Assembly: GCA_004134985.1 (NCBI GenBank)
Contig: REGQ01000002.1
Span: forward strand, 87,137-151,136
Reading direction: 5' to 3'
Source of the DNA: Paenibacillaceae bacterium
GTDB lineage: Bacteria > Bacillota > Bacilli > Paenibacillales > Paenibacillaceae
Length of the DNA: 64,000 nucleotides
Positions 36,431 through 45,130 of the stretch are shown here, piece by piece. The position numbers were made by a program, and so were the translations under genes. Below the pieces are notes generated by a model. The model did not search any database. It was not told the origin of the DNA and saw only the letters and a list, made by a program, of their open reading frames with translations. The stretch's first letter is position 1. Every line of letters begins with the position of its first letter.

Positions 36431-37513
36431 CTATACCTCTTTAACAATCATAATGCTTAACTGATCTTTAAGATCAAGCTCATAAGGGGACCTCGGAACT
36501 GTCCCATCCGCTTCCTTGATGATTCGCACCGTTGGACGATGCACCGCAAGCGGGTTGTTGCTTGATACGACACCTACTTGCCCGGTACTGAGCAGCAAGG
36601 ACGTTGCAACAGGGTAAATCGACACATGCCTGCAAAACAGCCGGATCAATTCAAGGTCAAAAAAGGAGTTGCCTGCTGCAAACAAGTATTCGATCGCCTC
36701 CGATGGCGAATGCCGCTGTCGGTGGTGACGGGGCGATGTAAAGGCATCGTAGACATCTGCCAGCGCCACAATTTGCGCATACTCGTGAATCTCGTTTTTT
36801 TGCAGCCCGCGAGGGTAGCCGCTGCCGTTATATCGTTCGTGATGCTGAAGCGCGCAATGCGCTGACAGCAGTGACATATCATGCTGCGCACGCAGGATGT
36901 TGAACCCGTCAACAGTATGACGCTCAACGATCTCTTTTTCTTGCTTCGAGTAAGGCGACGTTTTATTAAGCAGCTGTTCTGGAACTTGTGTCATCCCGAT
37001 ATCAAACAGCAGCGCCCCTACGCCCAGCTCTTCCAGCTGATTACGATTATATCCTTTGGCTACACCCATAATGCCCGCCAGTATCGCCACATTAACGGAA
37101 TGCTGGAACAAATAGGCATCCTTGATATGAATGTTGGTCAAATTGACCAATGTATCCTTTCGACCGATTAAATCCTGCAGGATATCGCCAAACACTTTGC
37201 GGAACGTTCTGCCGAGTTCAGGCACAACCGCTCTCCCGCGCGTGCCGGAAAAATCCATGATCGTTGTCATTGTCGTATAGATCGAATTGATCGCTTTCTG
37301 CCTAGTCTCATCCCGAATTGTTTCTTCCGGCACGATATCTTCCGTGTCTCGCTCTTCAACGTAGACAAAGTCGACTCCCATTCCCTGCAAGCGGTCGATA
37401 AACCGATCATTCAGTTCGATTCCTTGTCCCAGGAGAACATGACCGTTCTCCCGCAGTATGGGCCTGGCAAGCTTGTCACCAGCTTTAACAGACCCAATGT
37501 GCACTCTTCTCAT
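36431..37513 (-). CDS. HD-GYP domain protein (c-di-GMP phosphodiesterase family) with altered HD motif
   Basis: 360 residues, cytoplasmic. An N-terminal about 130-residue region precedes the HD-GYP domain (about 135-325). The GYP signature HHERYNGSGYPRG is intact, as are YLFQHSVNVA and VERHTVDGF. The HD pair reads LLFDIGM, so Phe replaces the metal-binding His. Family members hydrolyse c-di-GMP; with this change activity is uncertain and it may bind without cleaving. ATG 37513 follows AAGGCGGG. It lies 46 bases after a diguanylate cyclase gene and just before a c-di-GMP riboswitch, which strongly ties it to this second messenger. Confidence 0.88.
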   Translation of the reverse strand: MRRVHIGSVKAGDKLARPILRENGHVLLGQGIELNDRFIDRLQGMGVDFVYVEERDTEDIVPEETIRDETRQKAINSIYTTMTTIMDFSGTRGRAVVPELGRTFRKVFGDILQDLIGRKDTLVNLTNIHIKDAYLFQHSVNVAILAGIMGVAKGYNRNQLEELGVGALLFDIGMTQVPEQLLNKTSPYSKQEKEIVERHTVDGFNILRAQHDMSLLSAHCALQHHERYNGSGYPRGLQKNEIHEYAQIVALADVYDAFTSPRHHRQRHSPSEAIEYLFAAGNSFFDLELIRLFCRHVSIYPVATSLLLSTGQVGVVSSNNPLAVHRPTVRIIKEADGTVPRSPYELDLKDQLSIMIVKEV

Positions 37514-37559
37514 TTCATTCCCGCCTTCGCTGCCATAACTGTATATCTAATCGGGGACA

Positions 37560-39242
37560 TTATGCGAGCATCGTGTTTACGATGCGATTTCGACCGCCGT
37601 CTTTTGCTTCATAAAGCGCAGCATCTGCCTGGACAAACAACTCCCGCAAATAGGCTTTCGGATCTTCAAGCGGGTAACTCACTCCTTCACCAACTGCAAG
37701 CACGCCCATACTAATCGTGACATTTACTGTTTCGTCGCCACTGCCGACCAGCACTTTATTCGACTCGACGACATGTTTGATCCGTTCAGCCAGCATCATG
37801 GACTGTGCGCGGTTTGTGTGCGGCAAATAAACAGTAAACTCTTCTCCCCCATATCTGGCTAGGATGTCTGTTCTGCGCAGCGCCCCACGCACCGCTTCCG
37901 CCGTGCTGCGCAACACTTCGTCGCCAACAATATGGCCATACGTATCATTAATCGATTTGAAAAAATCAATATCAAACAAAAATATTGCAAAAGGAATGTT
38001 GTACCGTATATTAGTAATGACCTCATGCTCCAATTGCTGCATCAAATACCGGCGATTGTAACATCCCGTCAAACTGTCCGTAACCGCCATCTGTTCAAGT
38101 TTCCTGTTCGCGATAAACAGCTCGTCCTGCATTACAATCAATGCCCTGTTGCGATCCTGGAGCACCTCATTTTGACGATTCGAGGCTTCTACAAGTTTGC
38201 GCAGTTCGCCTACATCCTGAAAAGTAATAATTCTGCCGATCATGGCATTGTATTGGTCTACGATGGGCGAGGTGTAGATGGTTACGTGGGAATAGCTGCT
38301 ATTCTGCAGGCAAGCTTCAATCTGTGCTCGCCTAGGGGGCTGTTTTCGATAGGACGACATAAACCCATTCACATCACCTTCAATGTGAAGCGGTTTAAGC
38401 AGTTCCTCCATCTGCAGCCGTTCCCCGACATGTACCTGAACAAACGAATAAAACGCTTTATTTGTTGCAAGCACAATGTCCTGATCGTCCAATACAGCTA
38501 TCCCGCTATTCATGCTGTCAATAACATCCTGATGAGCGACCTCGATAATATTGAACATGCCATAGCGTCTGATCGCTACGACAAAATAAACGCCTGTCAG
38601 TACAAATCCAATGGATATCAGGCCATTTATAGGCGAGAGAGAATTTGCAAGAAATACGTTGACGATCAACTCGGTCATGCCAAAACTGAGCATAATAAAC
38701 AGACCGGTTATCCCCATTACAATCTGTGCCTTCTGTCGTTTACCGGTTCGGGTATGCAATGCGCGAAACAGGTAAAAGAGGGATAGCGAACAATAAAAAA
38801 ACAGCGTAACCGCTATAAACCAAAACAACGGACCGTGTGATCGGCCCGATTCAGTAACTGCAGTGCGCAAATACAATTCATTCGGATTCATTGCCGCCAG
38901 CAAAACCGCAACCACGGTAGGCATAAAAAACAGTACCTTACGATATCCGGGTTTATAGACGGAAAAATGTCCTGTAATCGTTAAAGAAAAAAACAGCCAT
39001 CCCGCACCAAGCAAGGACAGGCTCACATACGACACCGTCTTTAACAAGAGCTGTACATCATGACGCTCTGTAATATCAATCGCAAACTGGCATAAAGGCC
39101 ATAACATCATCAAAAAATGGAATGATAAATATACCTTAAGCGAAACAGTTATTGAATGGCTCAGAAAAATAAAACCAAACATGATTAATAAGAGGACAAA
39201 TAGAGAAAACTCATACCAAATCGTGAGTCCCAACCGGTTCAC
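37560..39242 (-). CDS. Membrane diguanylate cyclase: 7TM-PAS-GGDEF
   Basis: 560 residues. Seven hydrophobic segments fill residues 1 to about 225 (histidine-kinase-type 7TM sensor), then a PAS domain (about 235-350), a short coiled coil, and GGDEF (about 390-555). The active site is YGGEEF and the inhibitory I-site RRTD lies five residues before it, so an active, feedback-inhibited cyclase is expected. The start is GTG 39242 with only a weak upstream site, so the first residues are less certain. It is followed on the same strand by the HD-GYP gene and the riboswitch. Confidence 0.9.
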   Translation of the reverse strand: MNRLGLTIWYEFSLFVLLLIMFGFIFLSHSITVSLKVYLSFHFLMMLWPLCQFAIDITERHDVQLLLKTVSYVSLSLLGAGWLFFSLTITGHFSVYKPGYRKVLFFMPTVVAVLLAAMNPNELYLRTAVTESGRSHGPLFWFIAVTLFFYCSLSLFYLFRALHTRTGKRQKAQIVMGITGLFIMLSFGMTELIVNVFLANSLSPINGLISIGFVLTGVYFVVAIRRYGMFNIIEVAHQDVIDSMNSGIAVLDDQDIVLATNKAFYSFVQVHVGERLQMEELLKPLHIEGDVNGFMSSYRKQPPRRAQIEACLQNSSYSHVTIYTSPIVDQYNAMIGRIITFQDVGELRKLVEASNRQNEVLQDRNRALIVMQDELFIANRKLEQMAVTDSLTGCYNRRYLMQQLEHEVITNIRYNIPFAIFLFDIDFFKSINDTYGHIVGDEVLRSTAEAVRGALRRTDILARYGGEEFTVYLPHTNRAQSMMLAERIKHVVESNKVLVGSGDETVNVTISMGVLAVGEGVSYPLEDPKAYLRELFVQADAALYEAKDGGRNRIVNTMLA

Positions 39243-39470
39243 CCATTCTAAAAAAATTATTTTAGCACTGGGACCTGCTTGTGCAATCTGTTATCTATTT
39301 TACCACCTAACTATATTCATCACAATGTCCATAAATAAGAAATATTCCGTTATTGTTACGAAAAAAGACGATTTCCTGCAACTTTTCGATTATTTTGTTA
39401 AATTGAAGAAAAACATGCAATAGGCAAAAAGACGCATTTGCATATGAAAGCAGCAGTGCCTTATTTAATC

Positions 39471-39500
39471 AAAAAAAGCGCAGCTGTGTATGAGCTGCGC
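39471..39500 (-). terminator. Terminator of the DUF6483 gene
   Basis: Minus-strand stem GCGCAGCT/AGCTGCGC with a 7-base loop followed by seven T. Confidence 0.9.
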
Positions 39501-39546
39501 GGCGTATTCGAGACATGGCGAATTGCGAATATCATTTAGTAGTGAT

Positions 39547-40209
39547 TCAGTTAAAATTGATTTTGGTGACCAACTGGTCAAGTCCGCTTTGCACTTCCTC
39601 ACGGGGAAGTCCGCCTTGCACAAGTTCGCTGTCCGGCCGGTGAAGCAGTGCCAAATAGAAACGCTCCGCTTCATTGGCAGCAATGTTCCCGTCTTCCAGC
39701 AATTCATATAGCAAATTCTCCGCTTGCCCGAATCTTCCCTCCTGCTCATGCCAAGCCAGCAACAGTTGCTTTGTCTCGGCAGGCAGCTCATAAACCTGCA
39801 GCCGTGCATTTAACGCTTCCGCTTCCTGACCGGGATCAGCAGCCAGTGAATCGCTATCTCCCAGCTTGGCATGGATAAATAAATGCAATGATTTCAAATG
39901 GTTCTCATAAGCCTGCTGCTCATCGCCAGTATCCGCATAGATATCGCCTTTCTCCTTCAACAACAATGCGATCGCCTGCAAGCTTGCATAATCGGTGTAG
40001 GAGTTTGTCGTTAACAGATCAACGATATCTTTGTCCGATAACGTTGTAAGCAAATTGTATTTCATCCGGAAACGACGATCCAGCAGTTCATCGATCAACA
40101 TCTGGGCTTCGAGATTTTCCTTGCGCTGGCGCATTCCCGCCACCTGGGCAAGCGCAGAAGTCATCTGTTCTACCATCCGCATCAAGTAGTCGCGTTGAAA
40201 CAATGTCAT
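39547..40209 (-). CDS. DUF6483 family protein
   Basis: 220 residues, soluble and helical, in the N-terminal pattern of DUF6483 proteins from Paenibacillus (FQRDYLMRMVEQMTSALAQV, about 4-24). Further helices include a TPR-like stretch (about 85-120). The function is unknown. AGGGGGA almost touches the ATG at 40209; TTG two codons later has better spacing. It lies 77 bases after the YyaC-type gene and ends at a strong terminator, so both may share a transcript. Confidence 0.75.
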   Translation of the reverse strand: MTLFQRDYLMRMVEQMTSALAQVAGMRQRKENLEAQMLIDELLDRRFRMKYNLLTTLSDKDIVDLLTTNSYTDYASLQAIALLLKEKGDIYADTGDEQQAYENHLKSLHLFIHAKLGDSDSLAADPGQEAEALNARLQVYELPAETKQLLLAWHEQEGRFGQAENLLYELLEDGNIAANEAERFYLALLHRPDSELVQGGLPREEVQSGLDQLVTKINFN

Positions 40210-40286
40210 TCCCCCTGCCTGACAGCCATTGGCTGCTTATTGTTCATTCCCGTCTGCTGCGCTGTCCAAACTGCTGGCATTAGCCG

Positions 40287-40880
40287 TCAATTAGGCCAGC
40301 TCAGTTCTATGGCCTCCGCCAGTGAATTCGCCAGCTTCAATACATCATGCAGCGATGTGGTCTGCAGCGCAGCATAGGGCTTCGGTCCGTACACATTTAC
40401 GACCCCTGCTATACTGTAGTCCCCAGCTGCAGGCGCCTGTACGCCTACAGCTTGCGCAGGATAGAGCGCTCCATTGGCGACCAGATAATTCCCGACTGAC
40501 TCTGGCTTGCCAAGACATGCATCGATGGCAACCACCTTTTTGTCTGCGGGCATGGACCGGAGCGCATCTCCCAGACGATCCGCATCGCATGGCACAGCCA
40601 GTGTGCCGACCACATGCGGAAACCCGGCTTCGGTCAGCCTCGTCCCGACCAGCGGACCGAAAGCGTCTCCTGTCGAGCGGTCCGTGCCGATGCACAAGAA
40701 AACGATGTTGTCCCGATCAGGGTGCTGCACAGCTACCCGCTGCAAAAAGAGCATCAGTTCCCCCGCATCCATTCGAGCGCGCTCAATTTCCGGATACCGC
40801 TGCTGTGAAGCCGCGGCAGCGCTCTGTGTCCCTCTATATTTCCGCTCATGCAAGCTCCTGCTCCAGACACGCTTCCTCAT
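40287..40880 (-). CDS. yyaC: Spore protease YyaC family protein
   Basis: 197 residues. The core matches YyaC, a sporulation protein related to the germination protease fold: VFLCIGTDRSTGDAFGPLVG (about 60-79), AIDACLGKPESVG and SIAGVVNVYGP. The acidic residues in GTDRSTGD and IDACLG correspond to the family's metal or active-site positions. ATG 40880 has AAGGAG 8 bases upstream and is preferred over an earlier in-frame ATG. The gene supports a spore-forming host. It is divergent from the DUF1128 gene. Confidence 0.87.
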   Translation of the reverse strand: MRKRVWSRSLHERKYRGTQSAAAASQQRYPEIERARMDAGELMLFLQRVAVQHPDRDNIVFLCIGTDRSTGDAFGPLVGTRLTEAGFPHVVGTLAVPCDADRLGDALRSMPADKKVVAIDACLGKPESVGNYLVANGALYPAQAVGVQAPAAGDYSIAGVVNVYGPKPYAALQTTSLHDVLKLANSLAEAIELSWPN

Positions 40881-41098
40881 AAACTGAGCTCCTTCACTTG
40901 TCTCTGTTTCCTTATCTCTCATTCCTTATCTTATTTTTTAATTGTAACGAATTTTTCGTTCATCATCAAATGAATAGCAGTCTGGCCGCAATCATGTTAA
41001 AATTACGGTTGCAAAGGTCAATCATACGGACACGGCTTTGCCGTCCTTGAAGGAAGAAGCACACGTTCGAGGAGAAGAAGGGGAGGGAGTCAACGAAC

Positions 41099-41326
41099 AT
41101 GCGAAATTTAGATGAAGCAACACAGGATAACGTAGAATTTATGATTGAGGCGATTAAATCCAAGCTGAAGATGGCTACCGCAGCTGCAATGCAAGCATCG
41201 CATTTCAAAGTGGCGCAATATGAGGATATTAAAGAAGTATACGAGGTCATTGCCGACAAAAACAATTTCAGTATTAGCGAAGTCGAGGCGCTCGTTACCG
41301 AGCTCGGCACTCTTCGTTCAAAGTAA
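41099..41326 (+). CDS. DUF1128 (UPF0435, YfkK) family protein
   Basis: 75 residues, predicted all-helical. It matches the YfkK family pattern NVEFMIEAIKSKLKMATAAAM...YEDIKEVYEVI...FSISEVEALVTELG. Function unknown; conserved through Bacillales. GGAGGGAG is upstream of ATG 41099. A strong hairpin follows the stop. Confidence 0.88.
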   Translation: MRNLDEATQDNVEFMIEAIKSKLKMATAAAMQASHFKVAQYEDIKEVYEVIADKNNFSISEVEALVTELGTLRSK

Positions 41327-41349
41327 TTGTCTGTGTCATTAAACACACC

Positions 41350-41400
41350 AACGGCCGACGCGTCCCCTTGCAGCTTAATGGGGCGCGTCGGCCGTTTGCA
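41350..41400. terminator. Terminator between DUF1128 and the gal operon
   Basis: Long stem AACGGCCGACGCG(T)CCCC/GGGGCGCGTCGGCCGTT with one bulged base. The T-run is short in both directions, so it may serve both convergent genes. Confidence 0.75.
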
Positions 41401-41473
41401 GTTTGATTCGGCGTATTTTTTGTTTTGCCTATGGATTGGAGGGCGCCTTCTGTCTGCAACGCTTTACTGCAAA

Positions 41474-42403
41474 TTACAGCAGATGCGGGGCTAGCAGGTT
41501 CAGAACCTCATCTTCGTCAGCTGCTGCAAGATCAAGTCCCTGAACAAGCCGCCATGTTTCCTGATGGGCTGCTGTTTCCCCGCTTTCCACCTGCCTGTAC
41601 TCGCCCAGCGTCTCCAGTTCCAGAAACAGGTCATTCGTGTAAAGTTCGAAGTTAACGCCGTAGTCAGGATAAGTTCCGCCAGCAACAGGCTTGTAAAACT
41701 TCAGAAACACATCGCCGTGATGGGCATAAGCTGTCCAACCGGCATCGTTCGTCAGTCCGAATTTGAACGGGTGAGCATCCTGCTCCTGATTGACGGTGAT
41801 CAGCCGGTCTCCCCACACGACGCGTTTGTCATTCATTCGGGTATACGGCCACAAGGACAGCACTCGATTAGGCAGCAGGGCGGTGTCTGGCGAAATTTGC
41901 GGCACATAAGCTTTGCCCCCGGCTCCCATCACACTCAGCGCCCAGACAGCAAATGAAACCGGCCATGGCCCTTCGTTCGTAATCCGGTGTGTCACCTGAA
42001 CATCCGCACTGTCCGCTTCCAGCCGAATTTCAATTTCCTTGCGGACCTGATTCCACTGCTCCGTCGCCGAACGCAGTATAATCGTATCCTCCCCAAGCTG
42101 TTCCCACTGAACAGGCTCATTGTCCGGATAAGTCGTGCGCGGCACCCGCTCGGGACTGGTCCACAAGCGGTGTCCGCCATACATATGCCAATCACCGCCG
42201 CCAACAGGCTTGAAGTGATCTCCGCCCTGCTTCGCCTTGTCTTCCTTGTCTTCAAAAAACAAATTGCTGCCGCCCGCAGTTGAACAATGAATAATGCGCG
42301 GACCAAAGTCCAATGTCGCTGCCAGTTCCACCAACCCGTTGCTCATTTTGACGCAGCGGCCCCATTGGCCTAGCTGAACCTGCTCGATAATAACCTTAGC
42401 CAT
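41474..42403 (-). CDS. Aldose-epimerase-like / DUF4380-type protein at the end of the gal operon
   Basis: 309 residues, soluble, beta-rich (galactose-mutarotase-like supersandwich by pattern: LAATLDFGPRIIHCS, then HMYGGHRLWTSPE, then VTHRITNEGPWPVSFAVWALS). I did not find the canonical GalM His pair, so mutarotase activity is unproven. ATG 42403 has GGGAGG 11 bases upstream. It lies 27 bases after galT and is the fourth gene of the galK-galE-galT transcript, so a role in hexose anomer handling is likely by context. A general sugar-binding protein is the alternative. Confidence 0.65.
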   Translation of the reverse strand: MAKVIIEQVQLGQWGRCVKMSNGLVELAATLDFGPRIIHCSTAGGSNLFFEDKEDKAKQGGDHFKPVGGGDWHMYGGHRLWTSPERVPRTTYPDNEPVQWEQLGEDTIILRSATEQWNQVRKEIEIRLEADSADVQVTHRITNEGPWPVSFAVWALSVMGAGGKAYVPQISPDTALLPNRVLSLWPYTRMNDKRVVWGDRLITVNQEQDAHPFKFGLTNDAGWTAYAHHGDVFLKFYKPVAGGTYPDYGVNFELYTNDLFLELETLGEYRQVESGETAAHQETWRLVQGLDLAAADEDEVLNLLAPHLL

Positions 42404-42430
42404 TTGTACTGTGCCTCCCAAATTAAAGTA

Positions 42431-44062
42431 TTATACAGCAGTCCAGCCAGCAGAAGCTACAAACCGTTGGAAAGCTGTCCGGCCTTCACTTGTCTGCTTA
42501 TAAACGCCTGCATCCTGCAGCACCTCAAGAAACTTGTTGCCAACCTCGCTCTGCAGCGCCAAGCGCGCCTCGTCTTCCGACAGCCCACTGCCGTATTTGC
42601 CCAAGAGCTCGTTAAACCAGATAGCATGGTGATGCAGCGAATGGCTGCTTTCCGATAAAGGCTTGCTATCAGCAGACACTTCACCCGTAAGGTAAGGTGC
42701 GATTGCCTCCAGCTCCGATTTCAGCCTTCCAGGCAGCACAGCCAGCCCCATAACTTCAATCAGACCGATATTTTCCCGCTTAATATGATGCAGATGCTGA
42801 TGCGGATGGAAAATGCCGTCCGGGTGCTCTTCGCTGGTCCGGTTGTTGCGCAGTACAAGATCGAGTTCATATTCCCCATTGTCCCGCAAGCGGGCAATCG
42901 GAGTGATCGTGTTGTGGGGCACGTGTTTTCCGTCGACAGTCGTGAACGCCTCGATGTCAACGAGCGAATCGCTATAGCTGCGCCACGCTTCCAGGAACCG
43001 TTCGGCCGCTGCCAGCAACGTCTCTTTGTTCCGCCCGCGCAGCCGCAATACCGATAAAGGCCACTTCACGATGTCTGCGGTTACTCCCTGCAGCTCCGGA
43101 TGGCTATAGGACGTCTCGCTTGGCGCCTCCGCCATCGCGAACGTATGCCTGCCCGCCTGAAAATGATCGTGATTTAATATCGACCCGCCGACAATTGGCA
43201 GATCGGCATTGGAACCAATAAAGTAATGCGGGAACTGCTCCACGAAGTCAAGCAGGCGCGCAAACGTCAGTGGCGAGATTTGCATCGGCACATGTTCGCC
43301 GCGAAAAACGATGCTGTGCTCATTGTAATAAACGTATGGCGAATATTGAAAAAACCATTTTTCGTCATGCAGCGTCAGGGGAAGCACCCGCAAATTTTGT
43401 CTCGCCGGATGATCCGCGCGTCCCGCATAGCCGACATTGTCAGCACATAGCAGACATTTTGGATAGCGACTTGGGGGCAGGGTTTTGAGCAGAGCAATTT
43501 CTTTGGGATCTTTCTCCGGTTTCGACAGATTGATCGTTATTTCGAGATTGCCGTATGCTGTCGTCTGCTGCCAATATTCATTCTTGCGAATACGATCCAT
43601 TCGAATATAATTTGAATCAATATTTAATTTGTAGAAAAAGTTCGTCGCCTGCACGATGCCTTCACGCTCGGCAATTCTGGCAAACTGGCCGGCCGTTTCC
43701 GATGGCCTTGGCATCAGAAGCCCCATTATCCGCGCATCAAGCAGATCACGCCAAGTCGTCGTGTTATGCTGAATCAGCCCAATGCTGGCGCCGTAATCAA
43801 GCAGTGCCTCGACGATTGCAAGCGGATTATCCTCCGCTGGCTGCGCAGCGGCTGTGCCTTCATCCAACGGCTCTGTGAAGCCAAACAAATCCAGCAGCGC
43901 ATTGCGTACAAACGACTCATCCAGCGGCGCTGTCAGCCCGCTATCCAGGCCGAAGCGCACGAGCCGCTCAATGTTATGAAGCGCTGCAAGCTTTTGCTGC
44001 TGCACATCTGCCAAGACAGCCTCGCCCGCCCCTGCGCTTTCTTTCCCAGCTTCTGTCGTCAT
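42431..44062 (-). CDS. galT: UDP-glucose--hexose-1-phosphate uridylyltransferase, class II GalT
   Basis: 543 residues, of the Firmicute class II GalT type, slightly longer than usual. It has the GalT N-domain (ATNFFYKLNIDSNYIRMDRIRKN), the active-site region GGSILNHDHFQAG (about 255-267) and the C-domain with HQHLHHIKRENIGLIEVMG. It transfers UMP between UDP-glucose and galactose-1-phosphate in the Leloir pathway. ATG 44062 follows AAGGAGG at 7 bases. It lies 51 bases after galE in a galK-galE-galT operon. Confidence 0.96.
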   Translation of the reverse strand: MTTEAGKESAGAGEAVLADVQQQKLAALHNIERLVRFGLDSGLTAPLDESFVRNALLDLFGFTEPLDEGTAAAQPAEDNPLAIVEALLDYGASIGLIQHNTTTWRDLLDARIMGLLMPRPSETAGQFARIAEREGIVQATNFFYKLNIDSNYIRMDRIRKNEYWQQTTAYGNLEITINLSKPEKDPKEIALLKTLPPSRYPKCLLCADNVGYAGRADHPARQNLRVLPLTLHDEKWFFQYSPYVYYNEHSIVFRGEHVPMQISPLTFARLLDFVEQFPHYFIGSNADLPIVGGSILNHDHFQAGRHTFAMAEAPSETSYSHPELQGVTADIVKWPLSVLRLRGRNKETLLAAAERFLEAWRSYSDSLVDIEAFTTVDGKHVPHNTITPIARLRDNGEYELDLVLRNNRTSEEHPDGIFHPHQHLHHIKRENIGLIEVMGLAVLPGRLKSELEAIAPYLTGEVSADSKPLSESSHSLHHHAIWFNELLGKYGSGLSEDEARLALQSEVGNKFLEVLQDAGVYKQTSEGRTAFQRFVASAGWTAV

Positions 44063-44113
44063 GCTGCATCCTCCTTATTTCTAGCGGCACTTTATTCCTA
44101 GCCGAGTTTTGCG

Positions 44114-45100
44114 TTATTTCGTGTATCCGTTCGGGTTGGCCTGATGCCATTTCCAGGCGCTTTCGATCATATCCTCAAGCCGGCTCCGGCTCGGCCGCCA
44201 GCCCAGTTCCTCCTGCGCTTTCGCGGAAGAGGCGACAAGCACAGCCGGGTCGCCGGATCGCCGGTCTTCGATGACTGCCGGAATCTCTCTGCCCGTTACG
44301 CTGCGGGCAATATCGATCACTTCCTTGACCGAAAATCCATGACCGCTGCCCAGGTTGTATATCGCGCTATCCCCGCCGCCCAGCAGCTTGTCTACAGCCA
44401 GCACGTGTGCATCTGCCAGATCGGACACATGGATATAATCGCGAATACAGGTGCCGTCAGCCGTCGGATAATCATCGCCGAATACCGAGATATGAGGACG
44501 GGTTCCAAGCGCCGCCTGCAGTACAATCGGGATGAGATGCGTTTCCGGCTGATGGTCCTCGCCGATCCGTCCGCTATCATGAGCGCCGGCAGCGTTGAAG
44601 TAGCGAAGTGAAACAAATTTGATACCGTGCGCATGATCAAACCACTTCATCATCTGCTCCATCGCCAGCTTTGTTTCGCCATAGGCATTGGTTGGAACTG
44701 TTTTGTCCTGTTCGCCGATCGGCACATTTTCCGGTTCGCCGTAAGTTGCTGCCGTTGAGGAGAACACGATGCGCTTCACATCGTACTGCTGCATTTTTTC
44801 CAGCAGACACAGCGTGCCATACACATTGTTATGATAATATTTTCCCGGATTAAACATACTCTCGCCAACCAGGGAGTTCGCTGCGAAGTGAATCACAGCG
44901 TTAATTTCATTCTCTTGAAAGACGCGATCCAGAAATTCAGCGTCGCGCAAATCCCCTTCATAGAAACGGCCTCCAAGCACCGCTTCACGGTGTCCTTGCT
45001 GCAAATTATCGACGACTACGATCGACTCCCCGCGCTCCAGCAGCGCTGCTGCCGTATGAGAACCGATATAACCTGCTCCGCCTGTTACCAAAATTGCCAT
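44114..45100 (-). CDS. galE: UDP-glucose 4-epimerase
   Basis: 328 residues, SDR fold. NAD-binding motif GGAGYIGSHTA at residues 7-17; catalytic Ser in FSSTAATYG and YxxxK in YGETK (about 145). Substrate-binding RYFNAAGAH follows. It interconverts UDP-galactose and UDP-glucose in the Leloir pathway. It is the middle gene of the gal operon, 30 bases after galK. ATG 45100 has GGGG about 9 bases upstream. Confidence 0.97.
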   Translation of the reverse strand: MAILVTGGAGYIGSHTAAALLERGESIVVVDNLQQGHREAVLGGRFYEGDLRDAEFLDRVFQENEINAVIHFAANSLVGESMFNPGKYYHNNVYGTLCLLEKMQQYDVKRIVFSSTAATYGEPENVPIGEQDKTVPTNAYGETKLAMEQMMKWFDHAHGIKFVSLRYFNAAGAHDSGRIGEDHQPETHLIPIVLQAALGTRPHISVFGDDYPTADGTCIRDYIHVSDLADAHVLAVDKLLGGGDSAIYNLGSGHGFSVKEVIDIARSVTGREIPAVIEDRRSGDPAVLVASSAKAQEELGWRPSRSRLEDMIESAWKWHQANPNGYTK

Positions 45101-45130
45101 TGTACGTTCCCCTTTCGTCTCAACTCCGGA

